From the NCBI GenBank assembly GCA_003527165.1, contig DPSI01000210.1, forward strand, positions 1-5,599: a stretch of 5,599 bases of DNA. The letters are read 5' to 3'. Within the stretch, counting starts at the first letter, position 1; each line of letters opens with the position of its first letter. The DNA is from Pseudomonas sp. (GTDB lineage: Bacteria; Pseudomonadota; Gammaproteobacteria; Pseudomonadales; Pseudomonadaceae). Both the position numbers and the translations under genes were made by a program. This document shows, in pieces, positions 1-5,599 of this stretch. A model generated the notes under the pieces. The model saw only the letters and a list, made by a program, of their open reading frames with translations, had not been told where the DNA came from and ran no database searches.

Positions 1-229
1 CGGCTTTGTGCGTGACGGAAACCGGCTGCTGGCCCTTCGGCCGAGCCTCGATCTGGCATCGCTTGTCTTGGGCGCCAGCCTTCACGCCATTCTCATCGTT
101 CAGATGCACCACGACGCGGGTGACTTCATCGTCGAACCGATCCAACTTGTCGGCAACGTTGCCGCTGACCCAGTCTACGAGACGGGCACTTCCTTCGATG
201 TGGTTATCGCTATGTACTTGGATCTGCAT
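1..229 (-). CDS. HPF/RaiA-family ribosome-associated protein (N-terminal part)
   Basis: The first 76 codons are visible before the window edge cuts the gene. The protein starts MQIQVHSDNHIEGSARL and continues with a WVSGNVADKLDRF helix, a TRVVVHLNDENG strand and a KRCQIEARPKG strand. This beta-alpha-beta-beta order and the ending PVSVTHKA match the S30AE (HPF/RaiA) fold as known from hibernation-promoting factors, which bind the 30S decoding region in stationary phase or stress. Family members of this short type are about 100 to 110 residues, so roughly 30 C-terminal residues are probably missing. The ATG at 229 is favoured because AAGGAAGAG lies just upstream. It follows rsmJ on the same strand after a 265-bp gap, so it probably has its own promoter, although I found no convincing one. 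Whether it is the main HPF or a paralogue (the canonical hpf usually sits next to rpoN) cannot be told here, so no symbol is given. Confidence 0.85.
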   Translation of the reverse strand, partial: MQIQVHSDNHIEGSARLVDWVSGNVADKLDRFDDEVTRVVVHLNDENGVKAGAQDKRCQIEARPKGQQPVSVTHKA

Positions 230-261
230 ATGCTCTTCCTTCTACGCGATCTAGGTAACCA

Positions 262-280
262 CCGTTCAGCCCACAAACGG
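262..280 (-). repeat. Small inverted repeat in the HPF-like gene leader
   Basis: CCGTT at 262-266 and AACGG at 276-280 form a 5-bp stem around a 9-nt loop. It is flanked by two direct copies of GATCTAG (plus-strand reading) at 248-254 and 284-290. The set lies 19 to 61 nt upstream of the ATG at 229. The stem is short and may be chance. The rest of the 265-bp gap (230-494) shows no gene and no good promoter. Confidence 0.3.
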
Positions 281-478
281 CCTGATCTAGAAATGCCACT
301 GTTGGCGATATTAAGCAAGGCCAGCGCAACGCCGTGGTTACGGCAGCCGTCAATCAAACCGGAACCTTTTCGCGTGCGACCGTAGCGCAAACACCTGGCG
401 CGCAAGGCCTGCCGCGGCTTGGTAACAGAAGGTTGCGGCGCATCGTCAGGCGGGGCACAACACTGGCACCACCGAATC

Positions 479-496
479 GATCCTCCGCGGAGGGTC
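479..496. repeat. Near-perfect palindrome at the rsmJ stop codon
   Basis: CCTCCGCGGAGG at 482-493 is a perfect 12-bp palindrome. It extends to 479-496 with one imperfect pair (481 with 494). On the minus strand it begins within the rsmJ stop codon and could fold as a GC-rich stem with a CGCG loop. No T-tract follows on the minus strand, so it is not a classical intrinsic terminator. It could act as a processing or protective 3' structure, or be chance. Confidence 0.4.
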
Positions 497-1277
497 ACTG
501 GCTGGCGGTCAGCTTTTTCTTCGGGTAGATGTCGTAGCGGCTGGATTTGCCCTCCAGGCTGTAGCCCGGTTTGGGCCCGTCGATGGCTGGCGCCTTACGC
601 GGTCGTTTCACCACCACGCGGTGACTGGCCAGCGCCAGCGCCTGCTCGAGCAGAGCGCCCGCATCCAGGTCATCACCGACGAAGGGCCGGAACAGGCGCA
701 TTTCCTTTTTCACCAGCGCGCTCTTCTCTCGGTGCGGAAACATCGGATCGAGGTAGATCACCTGCGGTGGCTCGCCCTGCCACTGGGCCATCAGCTCGAT
801 GGCGTTACCCTGACACAAGCGCATGCGCTCGACGATCGGCCGCACCTCGGCGTCCTCGCGCCCTCGGGCCAGACCATCCTCCAACAGCGCGGCTATCAGC
901 GGCTGGCGCTCGAACAACACCATGTCGCAGCCCAACGTCGCCAGCACGAAGGCATCGCGACCGAGCCCGGCCGTGGCGTCCAGCACGCTGGGGCGAATCC
1001 CGGACTGGATGCCCACCGCCTTGGCAATCATCTGCCCGCTGCCACCGCCGAATTGACGACGATGTGCGGCGCCGCCCTCGACGAAATCCACCCGCACGGG
1101 CCCCGGCGCCTGCAGACCGAGCAACTGGAGTTGCAGCCCATCCTCACCCAGCTGCAGGGCGAACTCCGCCTCGTCCGCTTGCGTTGGCAAGCCCAGCCGC
1201 GACGCCCAGGCGCCAGCCCGCTCGGTGAACTGAGAGCCAAGGGCTTCGACACGGACCAGCGGGGATGAGGCAGTCAT
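495..1277 (-). CDS. rsmJ: 16S rRNA (guanine-1516-N2)-methyltransferase RsmJ
   Basis: The 260-residue protein would use S-adenosylmethionine to methylate N2 of G1516 in 16S rRNA; the E. coli homologue (YhiQ) is 250 residues. The sequence shows [17 protein letters not shown] (73-88), the SAM-binding motif [12 protein letters not shown] (100-110), an acidic strand end LFERQP (121-126), and the catalytic-type motif [20 protein letters not shown] (175-194). The C-terminus carries [10 protein letters not shown] and YDIYPKKK, both typical of this family. The frame stays open upstream to 1367, but that stretch runs into the preceding gene and reads like non-coding sequence. The ATG at 1277 ([10 protein letters not shown]) is the best start even though no clear Shine-Dalgarno precedes it. 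It follows the extensin-like gene after 55 bp and probably shares its transcript, although a weak CAGAAT (-10-like) is present at 1305-1310. A 9-bp inverted repeat abuts the start codon. Confidence 0.95.
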   Translation of the reverse strand: MTASSPLVRVEALGSQFTERAGAWASRLGLPTQADEAEFALQLGEDGLQLQLLGLQAPGPVRVDFVEGGAAHRRQFGGGSGQMIAKAVGIQSGIRPSVLDATAGLGRDAFVLATLGCDMVLFERQPLIAALLEDGLARGREDAEVRPIVERMRLCQGNAIELMAQWQGEPPQVIYLDPMFPHREKSALVKKEMRLFRPFVGDDLDAGALLEQALALASHRVVVKRPRKAPAIDGPKPGYSLEGKSSRYDIYPKKKLTASQ

Positions 1278-1278
1278 A

Positions 1279-1326
1279 CGGGGCTCGCGGACGGAAAACG
1301 CCGCATTCTGCCAGAGCCGAGCCCCG
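1279..1326. repeat. 9-bp inverted repeat abutting the rsmJ start
   Basis: CGGGGCTCG at 1279-1287 and CGAGCCCCG at 1318-1326 are perfect reverse complements separated by 30 bp. The pair occupies most of the 55-bp gap between the extensin-like gene stop and the rsmJ ATG. In the minus-strand RNA the second arm ends one nucleotide before the AUG. There is no T-tract, so a terminator is unlikely. A leader structure affecting rsmJ translation is possible but unproven. Confidence 0.55.
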
Positions 1327-1332
1327 CATGCC

Positions 1333-2025
1333 TCAGCGGCACATGCCGAAACCGCCCATATCCACATGGAAGTGATCGTGGTGAGCGGCGTTGTATTCCG
1401 GGCTCAAGGTGATCTTGAATGCATCACAGGCGGCGGCCTTGACCTGGCGCAGGAAGCGCGCCTTGTCGTCGTCGCCCTTCCAATCGCGAGCGACGGTAAT
1501 CCGCGTGCCGTCCCGCAGTCTGAACCCGGCCAGATCCAGCGCATTGGCCGAGGCGTGCTGACTGCGCCGGTTGCTGCGCGCGATATTGCGACAGGCGAAA
1601 CTGCCAAAGTGGTCGACGCGCACTACCGGCTGGCCGAACACCTGCTGCGCGGCAGGTTGCAGACCATGCCGCTCGAACAGGGCGTAGGCCGCGGCCAGCG
1701 GGCAGGTCGCCAGAAACGCGCCATTGAAGCGCACCGCAGAGCCGGTGACGCGCACGGCGTTTTCGACCGGACAGCCGGGTTGCGGTGTGCTGTCGGGCAC
1801 CGCCACGTAGGTCAGATCGGAGGTCATTAGCGCCTGCTCGCAAAGCGCGCGGTCTTGTTGCAGGCGCTGCAACTTGAAGGACGTTAGCAGGTTCGGCGCC
1901 TCACGGATGTCCAGTGGCGCCCAGGGATTCCACTTCGGCGGGACGTCGACGTGACCGCGCCATACCGCGTAAACGAACCCGCCCAGCGCGAGCAGCAGCA
2001 ACAGGAAAAAACGGCCGAAAGTCAT
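1333..2025 (-). CDS. Extensin-like C-terminal domain protein, membrane-anchored
   Basis: The 230-residue protein has a hydrophobic N-terminal segment ([17 protein letters not shown], about 6-22) that reads as a signal anchor or signal peptide, followed by a tryptophan- and proline-rich linker ([16 protein letters not shown]). The rest matches the extensin-like C-terminal family. It has [20 protein letters not shown] (92-111), [10 protein letters not shown] (139-148), the [16 protein letters not shown] block (155-170) with H157 and D164, and the [10 protein letters not shown] block (215-224). This His/Asp pattern resembles the zinc ligands of LAS-type (M15-like) peptidases, so a peptidoglycan-related activity is a family-level inference, not shown here. 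Six cysteines (62, 85, 108, 145, 200, 229) fit disulfides outside the cytoplasm. The frame is open to a GTG at 2097 that overlaps the upstream TAG, but the ATG at 2025 puts the hydrophobic segment at the N-terminus. Neither start has a good Shine-Dalgarno. Confidence 0.88.
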   Translation of the reverse strand: MTFGRFFLLLLLALGGFVYAVWRGHVDVPPKWNPWAPLDIREAPNLLTSFKLQRLQQDRALCEQALMTSDLTYVAVPDSTPQPGCPVENAVRVTGSAVRFNGAFLATCPLAAAYALFERHGLQPAAQQVFGQPVVRVDHFGSFACRNIARSNRRSQHASANALDLAGFRLRDGTRITVARDWKGDDDKARFLRQVKAAACDAFKITLSPEYNAAHHDHFHVDMGGFGMCR

Positions 2026-2096
2026 GCCGATTTGGCAACGGCGGCACGCCAAGGTTGCAGCAGCGTCCGCTACCGGTACGTCACGAGCAGCTATCA

Positions 2097-2957
2097 CTAC
2101 TCAACAGTGACAGGCTGCGACTCGCTCTGCATGGGCGCCACGGCCAGCGGCGGCAGGCCTGGCAATCGTTCGCTGAGCTGCTCGTGAAAACGCATGGCCA
2201 GATCGGGCGCCAGCCGGTTGTCGGGGGTGTGCAGGAAGACATGCGGACGCGTGCCCGCCTCGATCCAGCCGGCCACCTTCTCCAGCCAGGGCGCGAGGAA
2301 GCGATCGTTTGCCTCCAGCTCGGGATGCCCGATGAAGCGTAGCTGCGGGGACTCGCTGAAGGCCGCCGGTCGCACCGGCAGCCGCGGCTTCTTGCTCTGC
2401 GCGTGCAACAACGCCGGATCGCGCGATTGGCAGCTGAACAGTGCGCGGGTATCCATGCAGATACGCTCCACGCCCCGCCCATGCAGCAACCGGTTCAGTG
2501 CACGTTCCTCCTCACCTCTGGCGAAGAAAGCACGATGGCGCACTTCCACCGCCAGCGGCCGGTCCAGCGTGTCGATCAGCAGGTTCAGTTCGCCGAGGCG
2601 AGCCGGCCCAAAAGTGGCGGGCAGTTGCAGCCAGAACGGACTGACCCGCTGCCCCAGCGGTGCCAGCAACGAGCGGAACGACAGGGCCAGGTGCAGTACG
2701 TCGCGAAGATCCGACGCCTGGCTGATCTCACGCGGCAACTTGGCGCAGAAGCGAAACCCTTGCGGCATCAACGCCGCCCAGCGTTCAACTTTCGCCGCGG
2801 ACGGCCAGGCATAGAGCGTTGTGTTGCCCTCGACGGCGTTGAAGACCGAGCAGTAACGCGCGAGGAACTCGGTCGCGGGCAATCCAGGTGAATAAAGCGA
2901 TCCGCGCCAGTCCGCCTCGTTCCAAGAGGGGCAACCGAGAAAATAGGGCAGCTTCAA
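2097..2957 (-). CDS. DUF72 (YecE-like) domain protein
   Basis: The 286-residue protein matches the DUF72 family, TIM-barrel-like proteins whose biochemical role is not established. Family signatures in order are LGCPSW (7-12), VFNAVEGNTTLYAWP (38-52, equivalent to the usual EGNTTFYATP), GFRFCAKLPREISQ (67-80), FWLQLPATFGP (108-118), LAVEVRHRAFF (135-145) and VFLHTPDNRLAPDLA (240-254). The length is normal for the family and no signal peptide is present. The start is a TTG at 2957 giving MKLPYFLGCPSW, which places the first motif at the position I expect from homologues; no in-frame ATG lies nearby and the Shine-Dalgarno is poor. It begins 17 bp after the small upstream gene and its TAG overlaps a possible GTG start of the next gene, which suggests coupled expression. 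Confidence 0.9.
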   Translation of the reverse strand: MKLPYFLGCPSWNEADWRGSLYSPGLPATEFLARYCSVFNAVEGNTTLYAWPSAAKVERWAALMPQGFRFCAKLPREISQASDLRDVLHLALSFRSLLAPLGQRVSPFWLQLPATFGPARLGELNLLIDTLDRPLAVEVRHRAFFARGEEERALNRLLHGRGVERICMDTRALFSCQSRDPALLHAQSKKPRLPVRPAAFSESPQLRFIGHPELEANDRFLAPWLEKVAGWIEAGTRPHVFLHTPDNRLAPDLAMRFHEQLSERLPGLPPLAVAPMQSESQPVTVE

Positions 2958-2974
2958 GCGCGGTTCGTTACGCC

Positions 2975-3337
2975 TCAGGCGTAGAGATCCAGACCGAGCA
3001 CTTCGTGAGCATCGAGGCCGGCAGTGAAGCTCGCAGTGGTGCCGTAGCTCTGCAGCGCCTGGGTGGCACGGCTGGTCAGAGGCCGCTCCATCATGGCTTC
3101 GAAGCGCGCCGGCATGAAATCGCCGGAGATGACCGAGGCATAGTCGGTTGACTCGCTGCGGTTGCGTTGGGAGAGGTGTTCGTAGGTGGAGTCGGCCTGG
3201 CTCGACGGCGTTACGATCGACTCGCGCGCCTGCTCTGCGGCCCTTTCACTTTCGCGATAGGGTACCGGCGCACCGCCGCGCTGGGCAGGACGTTCGATGG
3301 GATAGGCGGAGGGGGCGAGACCGTTTAGGCGCATCAT
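2975..3337 (-). CDS. Small uncharacterised protein between tsaB and the DUF72 gene
   Basis: I do not recognise a named family. The product is 120 residues with no cysteine, no signal peptide and no membrane segment. The first two thirds are rich in Ser, Arg, Glu, Pro and Ala (for example YRESERAAEQARES) and look disordered. The last third (about 86-120) looks more ordered and ends HEVLGLDLYA. Two ATGs stand in tandem at 3337 and 3334. AGGTGA directly abuts the first, so the second is better spaced and the protein may be 119 residues. It lies 58 bp after tsaB and 17 bp before the DUF72 gene on the same strand. The Shine-Dalgarno and the tight packing support a real gene. I recall similar small proteins at this place in Pseudomonas, but that is memory and not a search. 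Confidence 0.8.
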   Translation of the reverse strand: MMRLNGLAPSAYPIERPAQRGGAPVPYRESERAAEQARESIVTPSSQADSTYEHLSQRNRSESTDYASVISGDFMPARFEAMMERPLTSRATQALQSYGTTASFTAGLDAHEVLGLDLYA

Positions 3338-3395
3338 TCACCTGTTCAAGTTCGCCGACTCTAACGAGCCGCCCCGGAATTGGCAATGCCGCCTG

Positions 3396-4073
3396 TCACC
3401 GAGCGGCCTTCGGGGTAGCGACGTTGTCGCGCAGGTAGATCGGCTGGGCCAGATCGGCTTCCACCGCTTCCCCTCGTTGCCAGCCATAAGTCGCCAGACG
3501 CAACAGGTCTTCGGCATGTGGCAGCAGCATGGCATCGACCGCAGCAGGCTGTACCGCGAGCCGCTCGCCGTAGCGCCAGCCTGTGCCGGCAGCGAACCAG
3601 TTGCCGGCGCTGCCACGCGGCAGCTGTACCTGTTCCGGCGGCAACACGGCCTCGATACCCGCCAGCTGCATCTCGCCCTCGTGCATGCGATAGCAACCCC
3701 AGTAAACCTCATCCATCCGCGCGTCGATGGCCACCGCCACTTGCTCCACACCCTGTTCTCGGTGCGCCCGCTGGGCGATGGTCGCCAGGGTCGAGACCGG
3801 CAGTACTGGACGCTCCAACGCGAACGCCAGGCCCTGCACCACGCCGACCGCGATACGCACGCCAGTGAAGGCGCCGGGCCCGCGGCCGAATGCCAGAGCA
3901 TCGACTGCCGACAGGGCAACGCCCGCCTCGGCCAGCAGGGTCTGGATCATCGGCAGGAGCCGTTGCGCATGCAGCCGTGGGATCACCTCGTAATGGCTCA
4001 GCACGCGGCCATCATGCAACAGCGCGACGGAGCAGGCTTCGGTGGCGGTATCGAGGGCAAGCAGAGTGGACAT
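3396..4073 (-). CDS. tsaB: tRNA threonylcarbamoyladenosine biosynthesis protein TsaB
   Basis: TsaB (YeaZ) is a catalytically inactive relative of TsaD. It forms the TsaB-TsaD-TsaE complex that places the threonylcarbamoyl group on A37 of ANN-decoding tRNAs in the cytoplasm. The 225-residue length is close to the E. coli protein (231). ASKHA-fold signatures are LLALDTATEACSVAL (4-18), HAQRLLPMI (35-43), the hallmark AFGRGPGAFTGVRIAVGVVQGLA (61-83), and VAIDARMDEVYWGCY (114-128). The ATG at 4073 gives the usual MSTLLALDTAT beginning; a TTG four codons upstream is possible but not needed. There is no clear Shine-Dalgarno. The 159-bp gap from adk contains heptamer repeats and a weak TTATAC at 4097-4102 that could be a -10 element. 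It is followed by the small gene at 58 bp. Confidence 0.96.
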   Translation of the reverse strand: MSTLLALDTATEACSVALLHDGRVLSHYEVIPRLHAQRLLPMIQTLLAEAGVALSAVDALAFGRGPGAFTGVRIAVGVVQGLAFALERPVLPVSTLATIAQRAHREQGVEQVAVAIDARMDEVYWGCYRMHEGEMQLAGIEAVLPPEQVQLPRGSAGNWFAAGTGWRYGERLAVQPAAVDAMLLPHAEDLLRLATYGWQRGEAVEADLAQPIYLRDNVATPKAAR

Positions 4074-4096
4074 GGTGGGTCGCAAGAGTCGGGAAG

Positions 4097-4102
4097 GTAT
4101 AA
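4097..4102 (-). promoter_or_regulatory. Possible -10 element for tsaB
   Basis: TTATAC is read on the minus strand 23 bp upstream of the tsaB ATG. It is a fair match to TATAAT and sits 8 bp beyond the heptamer array. The expected -35 zone (about 4119-4126) lies inside the array and matches TTGACA poorly, so this is only a candidate. If real, the leader would be about 17 nt. Confidence 0.25.
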
Positions 4103-4110
4103 GACAGGCG

Positions 4111-4166
4111 GAAGCTGGAAGCTGGAAGCTGGAAGCTGGAAGCTGGAAGCTGGAAGTTGGAAGCTG
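4111..4166. repeat. Tandem array of eight 7-bp units, GAAGCTG
   Basis: Eight consecutive 7-bp units span 56 bp with no gaps. Seven are exactly GAAGCTG, and the seventh copy (4153-4159) is GAAGTTG. The array lies between adk and tsaB and does not interrupt either gene. A perfect short-period array is prone to slippage, so copy number may differ between strains. The unit is not a multiple of three, and the peptide read through it on the plus strand (GSWKLEA repeats) is an artefact of the repeat. Confidence 0.97.
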
Positions 4167-4186
4167 GCTAGTGCAGTGGCTACACC

Positions 4187-4223
4187 CGAAGCCGTCAAGC
4201 GTGGCTTCAGGCTTCAGGCTTCG
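4187..4223. repeat. Three GGCTTCA-type units with a complementary GAAGCC upstream
   Basis: GGCTTCA occurs at 4203-4209 and 4210-4216, and GGCTTCG at 4217-4223, forming a second 7-bp array. CGAAGCC at 4187-4193 is the exact reverse complement of the last unit, and its GAAGCC core can pair with any of the three units. Transcription from adk towards tsaB passes through it just after the adk stop, giving alternative hairpins (for example 4188-4193 with 4203-4208, 9-nt loop). No T-tract follows, so a terminator is not supported. On the minus strand the unit reads GAAGCCT-like, similar in core to the GAAGCTG array but in the opposite orientation. Confidence 0.75.
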
Positions 4224-4232
4224 AACGCTGCT

Positions 4233-5027
<795 letters not shown>

Positions 5028-5134
5028 TCACTGCACCACTGGAGGACGATCTGCCAGGGGCGCGGAGACGGAAAAACGACACCGACCACTCACGATGACA
5101 GTAGCTCGGCGCACCACAATCGCCTTATCGAAAC

Positions 5135-5599
5135 TCAGCCGGTGTTGCGCAGCCCCGCCGCGATGCCCGCCACGCTGACCAGCAGAGCTTGTTCCAGAGG
5201 GCTTTCCGCCGGGTTCTGTTGTCGCCGTGATCGAGCCAGCAGCTCGGTCTGCATCAGGTGCAAGGGATCCAGATAGGTGTTGCGCAAGCTGAAGGCCTCA
5301 AGGGTCTCCGGGCTGTGCGCCAGCAGTTCGGACTGACCGGTCAGCCTGAGCGCCGCCTCCACCGCCTGCGACAATCTGTCACGCAAATCGCGACCGAGCG
5401 GCTGCAGTGGTGCGGTGACCAGGCGCTCGTCATAGCGCCTGGCAATGTCCGCGTCGGCTTTTGCCAGGACCATCTCGAGCATATCGATCCGCGTGCTAAA
5501 AAATGGCCAATGTTGACGCATGTGACTCAACCGATCGCCCTCACCGCGCTCCAGCGCAGCCTGCAGCGCCTGCTCCCAACCCAGCCAGGCGGGCAGCAT
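5135..5599 (-). CDS. ppc: Phosphoenolpyruvate carboxylase (C-terminal part)
   Basis: Only the last 154 codons are in the window; the complete enzyme is usually about 880 residues, and the ATG at the edge (MLPAWLGW) is internal. PEPC carboxylates phosphoenolpyruvate with bicarbonate to oxaloacetate, replenishing the TCA cycle. Typical C-terminal blocks are [26 protein letters not shown] (visible residues 31-49), [21 protein letters not shown] (105-125) and the terminal [10 protein letters not shown]. Lys47, Arg106 and Asn152 of the visible part line up with E. coli K773, R832 and N881, which bind the inhibitor aspartate, so allosteric control by aspartate is probably kept. The active-site His and the N-terminal region are outside the window. 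The gene ends with TGA at 5135, and no clear terminator was found after it. Confidence 0.98.
   Translation of the reverse strand: MLPAWLGWEQALQAALERGEGDRLSHMRQHWPFFSTRIDMLEMVLAKADADIARRYDERLVTAPLQPLGRDLRDRLSQAVEAALRLTGQSELLAHSPETLEAFSLRNTYLDPLHLMQTELLARSRRQQNPAESPLEQALLVSVAGIAAGLRNTG

Noticed and set aside
8..385. A 125-codon plus-strand open frame at the left edge
   Set aside because: It overlaps the HPF/RaiA-like gene, whose minus-strand translation matches a known family and has a good Shine-Dalgarno.
175..498. A 107-codon minus-strand open frame filling the rsmJ to HPF-like gap
   Set aside because: It starts at a GTG without a Shine-Dalgarno, overlaps the HPF-like gene in another frame, and its composition is not protein-like.
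419..1228. A 269-codon plus-strand open frame antisense to rsmJ
   Set aside because: The translation is rich in Arg, Pro and Ala with no domain, as expected for the reverse strand of a high-GC gene. RsmJ motifs on the other strand are clear.
4111..4223. The repeat arrays as a CRISPR locus
   Set aside because: The units are 7 bp and directly contiguous, with no spacers of regular length and no cas genes in view.
5050..5134. T5 run at about 5072-5076 (minus strand) as a ppc terminator
   Set aside because: No convincing GC-rich inverted repeat lies directly upstream of the T-run.

Overview
The window looks like ordinary housekeeping chromosome from a Pseudomonadaceae gammaproteobacterium (Pseudomonas or Stutzerimonas type). 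The reasons are the high-GC coding sequence, the order ppc-adk-tsaB, the DUF72 and extensin-like genes in the same block, and the close protein matches as I remember them from Pseudomonas. The genus is an inference, since no rRNA or other marker gene is present.

All eight genes lie on the minus strand, so transcription runs from the right edge to the left. In that order they are: the C-terminal 154 codons of ppc (PEP carboxylase, cut by the window edge); a 254-bp gap with a credible sigma-70-type promoter; adk (adenylate kinase); a 159-bp gap with an eight-copy 7-bp tandem repeat and a second small 7-bp array; tsaB (tRNA t6A synthesis); a small uncharacterised protein; a DUF72 (YecE-like) protein; an extensin-like C-terminal-domain protein with an N-terminal membrane anchor; rsmJ (16S rRNA m2G1516 methyltransferase); a 265-bp gap; and the first 76 codons of an HPF/RaiA-family ribosome-associated protein that runs off the left edge.

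ppc (anaplerosis) and adk (adenylate balance) serve central metabolism. tsaB, rsmJ and the HPF/RaiA-like gene all concern the translation apparatus (tRNA modification, rRNA modification, ribosome binding). The extensin-like protein is probably envelope-associated. The small protein and the DUF72 protein have no assigned function. From tsaB to rsmJ the gaps are 17 to 71 bp, which fits one transcript. The larger gaps before adk, tsaB and the HPF-like gene are where separate promoters would sit.

No mobile element, CRISPR array, RNA gene or defence system was seen. The items most worth a second look are the heptamer arrays between adk and tsaB, the inverted repeat abutting the rsmJ start codon, and the unassigned small protein between tsaB and the DUF72 gene. 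I do not see evidence for an undescribed multi-gene system.
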